DNA from: DATFLL01 sp035267785
GTDB taxonomy: Bacteria; Pseudomonadota; Gammaproteobacteria; DATFLL01
Assembly (NCBI GenBank): GCA_035267785.1
Contig: DATFLL010000032.1
Location: 1-35,182, forward strand
DNA length: 35,182 nt
Direction: 5' to 3'
The position numbers were made by a program, and so were the translations under genes. Under the pieces are notes generated by a model. That model had not been told where the DNA came from. It worked only from the letters and a program-made list of their open reading frames with translations, and did not search any database. Shown here piece by piece: positions 9,355 through 18,200 of this stretch (its first letter is position 1; each line of letters begins with the position of its first letter).

Positions 9355-10260
9355 ATGAAGATCGCCATTCTGTCACGCAATCGCAAGCTGTACTCGACCC
9401 GTCGACTGGCCGAGGCATGCGAGCAGCGCGGCCACGAGGTCCAGGTGATCGATACCCTCAAGTGTTACATGGACATCGCCACCATGCGGCCGGGCATCTA
9501 TTATAAGGGCGAGCGGCTGGAGGGCTTCGACGCGGTCATTCCCCGCATCGGCGCCTCCATCACCTTTTACGGGCTGGCGGTACTGCGCCAGTTCGAAATG
9601 CGCGGCGTGTTTCCTCTGAACGAATCAGTGGCCATCGGCCGCGGCCGGGACAAACTGCGCTCGCTTCAGCTGCTCGCGCGCAAGGGTATCGGTCTGCCCG
9701 TGACCGGCTTCGCCCACGATGTGGAAAATACGCAGGACCTCATCGAAATGGTCGGAGGCGCGCCCCTGGTGGTCAAGCTCCTGGAGGGCACCCAGGGCAA
9801 GGGGGTGGTGCTGGCCGAAACCAAAAAGGCGGCCGAGAGCGTCATCGACGCCTTTCGCGAGCTCCACGCCGATTTTCTGGTTCAGGAGTTCATCCGTGAG
9901 GCCGGCGGCTCCGACGTGCGCTGCTTCGTCATCGGCGAAAAGGTGGTGGCCGCGATGCAGCGCAGCGCCAAGGAAGGGGAATTCCGCTCCAACCTGCACC
10001 GCGGCGGGCAGGCCAGTATCACGCGCCTTACGCCTGAGGAGCGATCCACGGCGGTTCGCGCCGCTCGCACTATCGGCCTGAACGTGGCCGGCGTGGACAT
10101 CCTGCGCTCCAACCACGGACCGCTGGTCATGGAGGTCAACTCCTCGCCGGGGCTGGAGGGGATCGAAACCGCGACGGGCAAGGACGTGGCGGCCATGATC
10201 ATTTCCTTCATCGAGAAGAACGGCAAGCCGCACAAGACCAAGACCCGGGGCAAGGGCTAG
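9355..10260 (+). CDS. rimK: RimK-type alpha-L-glutamate ligase
   Basis: ATP-grasp ligase. In E. coli RimK adds glutamates to the C-terminus of ribosomal protein S6. 301 residues, nearly the E. coli length, and colinear throughout: MKIAILSRN at the start, FDAVIPRIGASITFYG, PLNESVAIGRGRDKLRSLQLLARKGI, the ATP-binding LVVKLLEGTQGKGVVLAET, RSNLHRGG, and the metal-binding end VMEVNSSPGLEGIE. A clear AAGGAAG precedes the ATG. It sits between the retropepsin-like gene and a desuccinylase-like gene, a cassette that suggests controlled attachment and removal of amino acids on S6 or another acceptor. The C-terminal tail is lysine-rich and not informative. Confidence 0.95.
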   Translation: MKIAILSRNRKLYSTRRLAEACEQRGHEVQVIDTLKCYMDIATMRPGIYYKGERLEGFDAVIPRIGASITFYGLAVLRQFEMRGVFPLNESVAIGRGRDKLRSLQLLARKGIGLPVTGFAHDVENTQDLIEMVGGAPLVVKLLEGTQGKGVVLAETKKAAESVIDAFRELHADFLVQEFIREAGGSDVRCFVIGEKVVAAMQRSAKEGEFRSNLHRGGQASITRLTPEERSTAVRAARTIGLNVAGVDILRSNHGPLVMEVNSSPGLEGIETATGKDVAAMIISFIEKNGKPHKTKTRGKG

Positions 10261-10275
10261 GGGACGGAGTGGCGT

Positions 10276-11328
10276 ATGGCAGAGCACGACGTCTGGATTA
10301 ACGATACGCGGGTCGGGCCCGGTGAACGCCTGACCGTCGACCTTCCGGTCGCCAAGCTCTATACGCACACGCAAATGGCCATGCCGGTGCACGTGGTCAA
10401 CGGCCGGCGAAAGGGGCCTCGCCTGTTCGTCAGCGCCGCGATTCACGGCGACGAGATCATCGGTGTGGAGGTCATCCGCCGCCTGCTCAGGCTTCCGGCG
10501 CTCAAGCGCCTGCGCGGCAGCCTGTTCGCCATACCCATCGTCAATGTGCACGGCCTGATACATCGCTCGCGTTATCTGCCGGACCGGCGGGACCTGAACC
10601 GCAGCTTCCCCGGTTCGGAGCGGGGCTCGCTGGCGGCGCGGCTGGCGGACCTGTTCATGACCGAGATCGTCGAGCAGTGCACCCACGGGATAGATATCCA
10701 TACGGCGGCGCAACACCGCAGCAACCTGCCCCAGATCCGGGCAAACCTCGACGACCCCGATACCGAACGCCTGGCGCGGGCCTTCGGCGTACCGGTGCTG
10801 CTCAACTCCGACTTGCGCGACGGGTCGCTGCGCGAGGCCGCCGCCGAGCGGGGCATGCCCATGCTCTTGTACGAGGCCGGCGAAGCCCTTCGCTTTGACG
10901 AGGTGTCCGTTCGGGCGGGCGTTGACGGAATCGTCAACGTCATGCGCACCCTGGAGATGCTCCCAGCCAGCCGGCGCAAGCGCCGCGGCGAACCCATGAT
11001 ATCCAGAGCCAGCACCTGGGTGCGGGCCCCGGAGAGCGGCATCCTGCGAACCATGGTGGCACTGGGCGGCTATGTCGAGCGCGGTTGGCGCCTGGGGGTG
11101 ATTTCCGATCCCTTCGGCGAACGCGAGGCCGAGGTCACCAGCCCCGTGTCGGGCCTGGTCATCGGCCGCACCAATCTGCCCCTGGTCAACCAGGGCGAAG
11201 GACTGTTCCACATTGCCCGCTTCCCTGCGGACAGCGATGCGGCCGCCTCGGTCGAGGCATTCCAGGAAGAGCATCAACCCGAGGAGGGCGACAACGGCGA
11301 GCCGGACATCGAGGGGCCCATTCTGTGA
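10276..11328 (+). CDS. Succinylglutamate desuccinylase/aspartoacylase family metallohydrolase
   Basis: 350 residues of the M14-like zinc hydrolase family. Zinc site pieces: SAAIHGDEIIGVEV (His-x-x-Glu) and DIHTAAQHRSNLPQIR (third ligand His and substrate Arg region). The C-terminal ~90 residues form a second, barrel-sandwich-like domain (APESGILRTMVALGGYVERGWRLGVISD, then VTSPVSGLVIGRTNLPLVNQGEGLFHIA) typical of this subfamily. CGGAG lies just upstream of the ATG, 15 bases after rimK, so the two are surely co-transcribed. The family cleaves amide bonds of N-acylated amino acids; next to RimK it may trim or recycle glutamate-containing products. A role in the arginine-succinyltransferase pathway is unlikely because no ast genes are present. 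Confidence 0.9.
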   Translation: MAEHDVWINDTRVGPGERLTVDLPVAKLYTHTQMAMPVHVVNGRRKGPRLFVSAAIHGDEIIGVEVIRRLLRLPALKRLRGSLFAIPIVNVHGLIHRSRYLPDRRDLNRSFPGSERGSLAARLADLFMTEIVEQCTHGIDIHTAAQHRSNLPQIRANLDDPDTERLARAFGVPVLLNSDLRDGSLREAAAERGMPMLLYEAGEALRFDEVSVRAGVDGIVNVMRTLEMLPASRRKRRGEPMISRASTWVRAPESGILRTMVALGGYVERGWRLGVISDPFGEREAEVTSPVSGLVIGRTNLPLVNQGEGLFHIARFPADSDAAASVEAFQEEHQPEEGDNGEPDIEGPIL

Positions 11329-11351
11329 TCCAGGCCTGGGAGCGGCGCACA

Positions 11352-11379
11352 TTGCAATTTGGCGCGCGGTACGTAGACT
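11352..11379 (+). promoter_or_regulatory. Candidate promoter of bioA
   Basis: TTGCAA (11352-11357) and TAGACT (11374-11379) with a 16-base spacer. Transcription would begin around 11386, a few bases before the ATG at 11390 and after the ATG at 11381, suggesting a near-leaderless message. No Shine-Dalgarno is visible. Based on consensus only. Confidence 0.4.
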
Positions 11380-11389
11380 GATGGCCCCC

Positions 11390-12739
11390 ATGGACAACGC
11401 CAGTTTCATATCGCGCGACCTGTCGGTGCTCTGGCACCCCTGCACGCAAATGAAGGACCACGAGTGGCTGCCCGTGGTCCCCATCCGCCGCGGCCGGGGC
11501 GTGTGGCTCGAGGACTTCGATGGGCGTCGCTACATCGACGCCGTCAGCTCGTGGTGGGTCAATCTGTTCGGCCACTGCAACCCGCGCATCAACGGGGCGA
11601 TCGCGGCCCAACTCGAGGAACTCGAGCACGTGATCCTGGCCGGGTTTTCGCACGAGCCGGTGGTCCAACTGTCCGAGCGGCTAACCGCCCTCGCCCCCGC
11701 CGGGCTGACCCGCGCCTTCTACGCCGACAACGGCTCCTCGGCCGTCGAGGTCGCGCTGAAGATGAGCTTTCACTATTGGCGCAACACCGGCAAGCCGGAG
11801 AAGACCAAATTCATCGCCCTGGGCAACAGCTACCACGGCGAGACCCTGGGGGCCCTGGCCGTCGGCGATGTCGCCTTGTACAAGGAGACCTATGCGCCCC
11901 TGCTCATGGAGGTCATCACCGTCCCCTCGCCCGACTGCTTCTCGCGCGAGGCGGGCGAGTCCTGCGAGGACTACTCGCGGCGCATGTTCGCGCACATGGA
12001 AGAGGCCCTGGCACAACACGCCGACGAGGTCTGCGCAGTCATTGTCGAACCGCTTGTGCAATGCGCCGGGCACATGCGCATGTACGACCCGGCGTATCTC
12101 AGCCTGTTGCGCGAGGCCTGCGATCGGCACGGCGTGCACCTGATCGCCGACGAGATCGCGGTGGGGTTCGGGCGCACCGGGACGCTGTTTGCCTGCGAGC
12201 AGGCGGATATCAGCCCCGATTTCATGTGCCTGTCCAAGGGACTGACCGCCGGTTACCTGCCGCTGTCGGTGACGCTGACCACCGATGAGGTCTACCAGGC
12301 CTTCTATGACGACTACGAAACGCTGCGGGCCTTTCTGCACTCGCACAGTTATACCGGCAATCCGCTCGGCTGCGCCGCGGCGCTGGCAACCTTGGATATC
12401 TTTGAGCAGGACGACGTGATCGAAGCCAACCGCGGCCTGGCCGATGCCATGCGCGAAGCCTTCGCGCCGCTGGCCGATCATCCCCACATCGGCGAGGTTC
12501 GCCAGCACGGCATGATCATCGCCGCGGAAATGGTCCAGGACAAGGCCACCCGCACCCCCTACCCGTGGCAGGAACGCCGCGGCCTGCACGTCTACCGACA
12601 CGGTCTGGCCAACGAGGCCCTGCTGCGACCGCTGGGCAACGTGGTCTACCTCATGCCGCCCTACGTGATTACCCCCGACCAGATCCAACACCTCGCCCGC
12701 GTCGCCGCCGAGGGTATCGACATCGCCACCGGTGCGTGA
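11390..12739 (+). CDS. bioA: Adenosylmethionine-8-amino-7-oxononanoate aminotransferase
   Basis: PLP enzyme of biotin synthesis that converts KAPA to DAPA, unusually taking the amino group from SAM. 449 residues from the ATG at 11390; an ATG at 11381 would add three residues. BioA-specific features: LWHPCTQMKDHE at the start and DAVSSWWVNLFGHCNPRIN. General class III features: ADNGSSAVEVALKM, GNSYHGETLGALAVGD, LIADEIAVGFGRTGTLFA and the PLP lysine in CLSKGLTAGYLPLS. No other biotin genes are nearby; bioA next to rsmE is also seen in Pseudomonas. The stop codon TGA at 12737-12739 lies inside the first GTGAGGG heptamer of the adjoining repeat, so the last residues may have been altered when that element arrived. 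Confidence 0.95.
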   Translation: MDNASFISRDLSVLWHPCTQMKDHEWLPVVPIRRGRGVWLEDFDGRRYIDAVSSWWVNLFGHCNPRINGAIAAQLEELEHVILAGFSHEPVVQLSERLTALAPAGLTRAFYADNGSSAVEVALKMSFHYWRNTGKPEKTKFIALGNSYHGETLGALAVGDVALYKETYAPLLMEVITVPSPDCFSREAGESCEDYSRRMFAHMEEALAQHADEVCAVIVEPLVQCAGHMRMYDPAYLSLLREACDRHGVHLIADEIAVGFGRTGTLFACEQADISPDFMCLSKGLTAGYLPLSVTLTTDEVYQAFYDDYETLRAFLHSHSYTGNPLGCAAALATLDIFEQDDVIEANRGLADAMREAFAPLADHPHIGEVRQHGMIIAAEMVQDKATRTPYPWQERRGLHVYRHGLANEALLRPLGNVVYLMPPYVITPDQIQHLARVAAEGIDIATGA

Positions 12740-12897
12740 GGGGTGAGGAGTCAGGCGTGAGGCGGACCTAGTTGGCAGTTGGCAGCAAGACGTCGTTCAA
12801 AGGCATTTTTCTTTCTGACTACTGCAGACTGCCAACTGACCACTCCGCCCGCGAAGCGGGCGGTTGTTCTGCCAACTGCCGACTGACATCTGATAAC
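12736..12897. repeat. Heptamer palindrome, copy B (bioA-rsmE gap)
   Basis: Begins within the bioA stop codon. Left side: GTGAGGG-type units (12736-12763, degenerate) then AGTTGGC units (from about 12770). The centre carries TTTTCTTTCTG at 12807-12817. The right side has two separate complementary blocks of AGTTGGC-type heptamers (about 12814-12839 and 12869-12893), split by a GC-rich hairpin at 12845-12863. Unlike copy A, the outer GTGAGGG units have no complement on the right, so the element is asymmetric or partly decayed. Confidence 0.82.
12845..12868 (+). terminator. GC hairpin with short T-rich tail inside repeat copy B
   Basis: CCGCCCGC (12845-12852), loop GAA, GCGGGCGG (12856-12863): a perfect 8-bp stem followed by TTGTTCT. 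Placed 106 bases after bioA, it may end bioA transcription. A closely similar hairpin next to the same heptamers at 34983-34999 suggests that it is instead a module of the repeat. Confidence 0.5.
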
Positions 12898-12905
12898 TTT
12901 AGAGT

Positions 12906-13640
12906 ATGCGCATCCCCCGCATCTATCTCCCCAAGGCCCTGAACACGGGCGATACCGTCGAGCTCGACGAGCGCGCGGCGCGTCACGCGGTCAAGGTCTT
13001 GCGGCTTCGCCCCGGCGACGCACTGGTGCTGTTCAACGGCGAGGGCGGGGAGTTCGACGCGACTCTGGAAGGCGGTCCGCGCGAGGCGCCGCGCGTCCAG
13101 GTGCGCGAACACCGCGCCGGCGGTGTGGAATCGCCCCTGCAGCTTCACCTGGCCCAAGCGGTAGCCCGAGGCGAACGGATGGACTTCGTCATACAGAAGG
13201 CCGTGGAGTTGGGCGTCAATGTGATCACACCCCTGATGGCCGAACGCTGTGTGGTACGCCTCGACGGCGAGCGCCGCGCCCGGCGCGTGGCGCATTGGCA
13301 GGGTGTGGCCATCAGCGCGGCCGAGCAATGCGGCCGCGATCGGATTCCGACTATCGAGGAGCCGCTGGAATTCGAGGCGTGGCTGGGCTCGCCGTGGGAC
13401 GGTCCCCGCCTGGTGCTCGCCCCGCTCGCGCGACGGGGACTGCGCGACTTCGGCCCGGAAACGTCCCGTGCGCGTCTGATGATTGGGCCGGAAGGCGGCC
13501 TGACCGACTCTGAGCTCGAACGGGCCTGCACGGCCGGTTACGAAGCCGTTCGCCTGGGTCCGCGCATCTTGCGCACGGAGACGGCGGCCGTCGCCGCGCT
13601 GACGGCGCTGCAGGCGCTCTGGGGCGACTTGTGCAATTAG
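12906..13640 (+). CDS. rsmE: 16S rRNA (uracil-1498-N3)-methyltransferase
   Basis: SPOUT-class SAM methyltransferase that makes m3U1498 in 16S rRNA. 244 residues, normal. The N-terminal PUA-like part (RIYLPKAL, then RAARHAVKVLRLRPGDALVLFNGEGGEF) is followed by QKAVELGVNVITPLMAERCVV and the trefoil-knot motifs MIGPEGGLTDSELERA and RLGPRILRTETAAVAALTALQ. The ATG lies 8 bases past the upstream repeat and has no Shine-Dalgarno, so the signals for its expression must overlap the repeat. It converges with chpC, whose stop codon is 58 bases away on the other strand. Confidence 0.96.
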   Translation: MRIPRIYLPKALNTGDTVELDERAARHAVKVLRLRPGDALVLFNGEGGEFDATLEGGPREAPRVQVREHRAGGVESPLQLHLAQAVARGERMDFVIQKAVELGVNVITPLMAERCVVRLDGERRARRVAHWQGVAISAAEQCGRDRIPTIEEPLEFEAWLGSPWDGPRLVLAPLARRGLRDFGPETSRARLMIGPEGGLTDSELERACTAGYEAVRLGPRILRTETAAVAALTALQALWGDLCN

Positions 13641-13698
13641 CGAGATAAACGAGGGAACGGCCCGGCGAGAAGTCCGACCCGCAACGATGCCTTGGGCG

Positions 13699-14229
13699 TC
13701 AGGCGATGCCCGGGGAGCTTTGCTGCAAACGCTCGAGGCGCCTCTCCAAATCGTCGATATCCGGCACCGCGACCACTTCGCCATTGATCTCGACGACGGC
13801 CGCGACCGACGACTCGGTGGGGGCACCTTCGTGCGGTTTCGTGTTGTCGTCGTTGACCAGCCGCAGTTGCGGAATGGCCTGCGTCAGGATACCGATGTAC
13901 GGCAGGCGCTGGTTTCCGCTGAGCGTGTTGACCACGGCTATCCGGCTGACTGCGTTCGGCGGGGCAAAGGTGTCGCCGGTGGCAACCTCAAAGGAAATCA
14001 GCGGCACCCGCCGGTCGCGCCAGGTCACCATCCCCAACAGCCAGTCGGGGCTGCCCGCCAGGGCTTCCGGTTCGTTATAGGCGACGATTTCCGCCACGGC
14101 CGCGTTGGGCAGCAGCACCGGTCGGTTTCCCATCGGCAGCAGCAGACAATGCACCGCCGATGAGCTGCGGGCGGCGGCCTCGGCGGCCGGGTTCCGACCC
14201 ACGGTGTTCAGATAGGTGATGTCCGCCAT
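13699..14229 (-). CDS. chpC: CheW-like adaptor protein ChpC
   Basis: 176 residues with one CheW-like fold: VHCLLLPMGNRPVLLPNAAVAEIVAYNEPEALAGSPDWLLGMVTWRDRRVPLISFE fits the strand order and the conserved 'G...WR...P' turn of CheW proteins. CheW adaptors couple receptors to the CheA kinase. The ATG at 14229-14227 has AAGGGGA about 9 bases upstream, inside the end of chpB, only 4 bases from its stop, so the two are coupled. Farther upstream open frame is chpB sequence read in another frame. As last gene of the Pil-Chp cluster it corresponds to ChpC of Pseudomonas, a second adaptor beside PilI whose receptor is not settled. Confidence 0.9.
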   Translation of the reverse strand: MADITYLNTVGRNPAAEAAARSSSAVHCLLLPMGNRPVLLPNAAVAEIVAYNEPEALAGSPDWLLGMVTWRDRRVPLISFEVATGDTFAPPNAVSRIAVVNTLSGNQRLPYIGILTQAIPQLRLVNDDNTKPHEGAPTESSVAAVVEINGEVVAVPDIDDLERRLERLQQSSPGIA

Positions 14230-14233
14230 GGCG

Positions 14234-15241
14234 CTATTTCCCCTTGTAACCCAACAGCTCGACCAGAGCCCTGGCCAGCGCTTCGGGGTCCCCTTCGCGG
14301 CTGACAACCCCCGTGGCTCGAACCGCATCGGGCATCGCGCTGATCACGCAGCTGGCGCGGTCCTGCGCCCATACCTGTCCGCCGGCCTGCGCGAGGGCCC
14401 GGCAACCGGCGACCGCGTCGTCCCCCATGCCAGTGAAGATTATCGCCCCACTGCCGCGGCCATAACGCGCGGTCACGTCCTGCAGCACGCGGTCGATCGA
14501 GGGACGATAGCCCGCCGGTTCCGTGCAGGGGTGCAGTTCCAGGGCGCCGATGGGGTTGATGACGAGGCGCTCGTCGACAGGCGCCACCAGCACCTGGCCG
14601 TGGCGCAGGACGTGACCCACCCGCGGGGTGGTGACCTGGAAACTGCAGCTGCGATCGAGCTGGTCGGCAAGCAGTGAGACGAAATTCTCGCCCAGATGCT
14701 GCGCGAGGATGAAGGCTACCGGCAGGTCCGCCGGCAGCGCGTGCAAAAAACGTTTGACCGTCTGCGGCCCCCCCAGCGAGGCGCCGAGGACCCACACGTT
14801 GCGGGCCAGGCCGGCGTCGCTTTGCGGCGGGATCGTGAGCTGACTGGTCGTTGGATCCACCGCGATGTGCTCGATGGCACGCCCCGTAAGCTCGGCAATC
14901 TTGCGCAGCAGCTTGCCGTAGCCGGCGGCGCGATCGGCCGGCGTGTTGAGCGGTAGTGCGGAGACATCGTTGAAGATTATCGGCACGGGTGAGCGCTCGA
15001 GAAGATGCTCGAGAAAATCCACCTCGCGCTCGACCTGCGCATCGATGTCGAGGATCAGCACCGCCGCGCGCTTTTGTTCGAGCTTGTTGATAAACAGCTC
15101 GCTCAACGGCTCGCTCATGATCACCCGCAGCCCGCTGCGCGCGAGCATCGATTCCAATTGCATACGCCGCTGCACGGAATCAGACGCAATAGCGACTCGT
15201 AATCCGTTCAGATCTCGCGCATGCAAGGCGGGGTTGCTCAT
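14234..15241 (-). CDS. chpB: Protein-glutamate methylesterase ChpB (CheB-like)
   Basis: 335 residues from the ATG at 15241-15239 (MSNPALHARD); two GTG codons at 15256-15251 would add up to five residues. The C-terminal methylesterase domain has its Ser-His-Asp triad in view: GASLGGPQ (about residues 160-167), AQHLGENFVSLLADQL, and GMGDDAVAGCRAL. The N-terminal ~120 residues are a receiver-like domain that keeps an Asp in VLILDIDA but lacks the usual acidic pair at the start (VAIASDSVQ), so its phosphorylation is doubtful. It would remove methyl groups from PilJ, opposing PilK. Located 27 bases after chpA. Confidence 0.92.
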   Translation of the reverse strand: MSNPALHARDLNGLRVAIASDSVQRRMQLESMLARSGLRVIMSEPLSELFINKLEQKRAAVLILDIDAQVEREVDFLEHLLERSPVPIIFNDVSALPLNTPADRAAGYGKLLRKIAELTGRAIEHIAVDPTTSQLTIPPQSDAGLARNVWVLGASLGGPQTVKRFLHALPADLPVAFILAQHLGENFVSLLADQLDRSCSFQVTTPRVGHVLRHGQVLVAPVDERLVINPIGALELHPCTEPAGYRPSIDRVLQDVTARYGRGSGAIIFTGMGDDAVAGCRALAQAGGQVWAQDRASCVISAMPDAVRATGVVSREGDPEALARALVELLGYKGK

Positions 15242-15268
15242 AATTGCCGTCACCACCCGAAGCCGCCG

Positions 15269-18200
15269 TCACTCGGCCAGCAGCTCCTGTATGTTTTCCA
15301 GTAGTTCGCTCTCCTGGAACGGCTTGCCCATATAGCTGTTGACGCCGATGTTCATGGCGCGTTCTCGGTGTTTGGCACCGGTGCGCGACGTGATCATGAT
15401 GATCGGAACGTCCCTGAGCCGCTCGTCGTTACGCACGTTGGTTGCGAGCTCGAAACCGTCCATGCGCGGCATCTCGATATCCAGCAACATGAGATCGGGG
15501 ACCTGCTCTTGCAGCAGCGCCAGGGCGTCGACGCCGTCCTTCGCGGTCATCACGTTCATGTTGTTGCGCTCCAGCAGCCGCGCTGTCACCTTGCGCACGG
15601 TGATGGAGTCGTCGACCACCATGACGGTCGGGATATGTTCCTCCTCCACCTCGCGCTCGGCCGTGACGTCGATCACAGCGCGCGCCTCGTGCGTAATCCC
15701 GTGGCGAATCAGCATGCCGAGGTCGAGGATCAGCACGACCGTGCCGTCGCCCATGATGGTGGCCCCGGAGATGCCGTGCAGGGTAGCCAGCTGCGGGCCG
15801 ACCGACTTGACCACAACCTCGCGCGAACCGATGAGGCCGTCGACGGACAGTGCCGCGCGGTAATCGCCGCTTCGCGTGAGCAGCAGCGGGGCCTTCTTGC
15901 CCTCGCCCGGCAGAGTCGGTTCGCTCAGCCCCATCACACTGCCCAGGTGCATGAACGCGTATTCCTCGCCCAGCCAATCGTAAACGGGCTTTTCGCCGCT
16001 AAATAGTGCGGCCAGCTCCTCATGGCTAATGCGCTCGATGCCCTCGACACTGAGCAGCGGCACGGCGAACGTCTCCTCGCCGGCGTTGACCATCAGCGCC
16101 CGGGTGACGGACAGCGTCAAGGGCAAGCGCACCGTAAACAGGGTACCCTGGCCCTTGCGCGTATCGATGGTCAGCGTACCGCCGAGCTGTTTGATCTCGC
16201 TGTTGACGACGTCCATGCCCACACCGCGGCCGGCGATCTGGGTAATCGTCTCGGCCGTACTGAAACCGGATTCGAGAATCAGGTCCAGCAGCGCTTCCTC
16301 GGTCATCTGGCTATCGGCCTCGATGCGCCCGCGCGCGATCGCCTTGCGGCGAATGGCGTCGATGTCGATACCCGCGCCGTCGTCGGAGACCCGAATGACA
16401 ATCTCGGAGCCTTCGCGCGACAGTGCCAGAGCGATGGTGCCGGCCGGCGGTTTGCCGGCGTCGGTGCGCTGCTGGGGGTTCTCGATTCCGTGCGCAATGG
16501 CGTTGCGCAGCATATGCTCCAGGGGCGCCATTACGCGATCGAGTACCGTGCGATCAAGCTCGTTTTCCGCGCCGACGAGCTGCAGCTCGGCCTGCTTGTT
16601 CAAATCATGGCTCGCCTGGCGCACGATGCGCCGCAAACGCGGTGCCTGGCCTGCAAACGGCACCATGCGGCTACGCATCAGGCCTTCCTGCAAGTCGGTG
16701 TTGACGCGCGACTGCTGGAGCAGCAGCGTCTCCGACTCGCGTGTCAGGTTGTTCAACAGGCCCTTCAAGCTGTCAAGGTCGCTGAGAGACTCAAGCATCG
16801 AGCGCGAGAGCTGCTGCATGTGCGTGAAGCGGTCGAACTCCAGCGGATCGAAGTCCTCGTAGCCACGCGTGCCGGCCTCTTCATAGCGGTGCTGGATCTG
16901 CGCCTCGGTCTCGATTTCGAACTGACGCAGTTGTTCCCGCAGGCGCGCCACCGTCTCATCGAGCTCCGTCAGGTTGAACCGGAAGCTGTTGACCTGTTGC
17001 TCGAGCCGCGAGCGATAGATGCTGACCTCGCCGGCGAAATTGACCAAATTGTCGAGCAGGTCGGCGCGCACACGCACCTGCTCGTGCTGAATACGCGAGC
17101 CCTTGCGCCGATCGCGCGAGCCGTCGTCCTCCTCGGGCTGCTCGACCTTGGGCAGAAACGGCGCGTCGGTCCCTTGGCCTTCCGTTTGCGCCTCGCCAGC
17201 GCGCTGTTCCATACCCGCCGGCGGTGCCGCCGTGAGGTCCTTGCCCGGCTCGCTGGGCGGCGGCGGGGCCGGGTTGGGCGCCGGGTCGGACGTCAGTTCG
17301 GACACTGGCGCCGCGCCGGTACCCGAGGCGCCCTGCGGACGCAGGCTCGGCGGTATGGCCGGCTCCGCCGACGGCGGCTCGTCTACCTTTTCCACGCCCT
17401 CCGGGGCCACGATGCGCGCCTCGGCGTGTGTGCCATTGGCGCCGCCGCCCGGCAGCAGTTCCTCGACGGCGACGATAATGTCGCTCGCCGGCGCAAGCGG
17501 CGTGTGGTCACGCACACCTTCGAGCATCTGAACGAGGCGGTCCTGGGCCAACTGGAGCACGTCGAACAGGCGTTTGGAGGCGTCGACGTGCCCGTCGGCG
17601 ACCGCCGTCAACAGGGACTCGACTTTGTGACTGAGGTCGCCGATCTCAGTGACGCCCGCCATGCGCGCGCCGCCCTTGAGCGTGTGGAGCTCGCGCTGCA
17701 TGGTCATGACCAGATCGGGATTGTTGGGCTCGTCGACCCACTGGCGAAGTGTTTCGTCGCTCGTGTCGAGGATCTCGGTACCCTCCTCCAGGAAGATATC
17801 GAGCAGTTCCTCGTCGTACTCGGCCGTTCCGTGCTCGGGCGCCGGCGCCGGATCGGGCTGTGGGGTCTCATCCGTGACGGCGCGCTTCGATTGGGATTGC
17901 GCCTCCTGATGGAGCCGGTCGACGCGTTCGTGCAGCGCCGAGCTGTCGGGCAGCGATGCGCCCACCTCGGCCAACAGCGGCACCGTCTGTTCAATCAGAT
18001 CGATGCTGTCGGCAAGCACGTTGACAGCATCCTGGGTCAGGGGCAGGTGCTTTTCCTGCAGAAGCTTGGCATACCGCTCGAGCTTGCCTCCGAGGTCGGC
18101 GATGAAATCGATGTCCGCCGTACGCGAGCTGCCGTGCAGCGTGTGCAGAGCGCGCACGAGGCCATCATCGGCCGTACAGCGCTGACCGGCCCGGCAATCG

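Noticed and set aside
12900..12905. TAGAGT directly before the rsmE ATG as its -10 box
   Set aside because: It touches the start codon, so transcription would begin inside the gene, and no -35 lies at the right distance.
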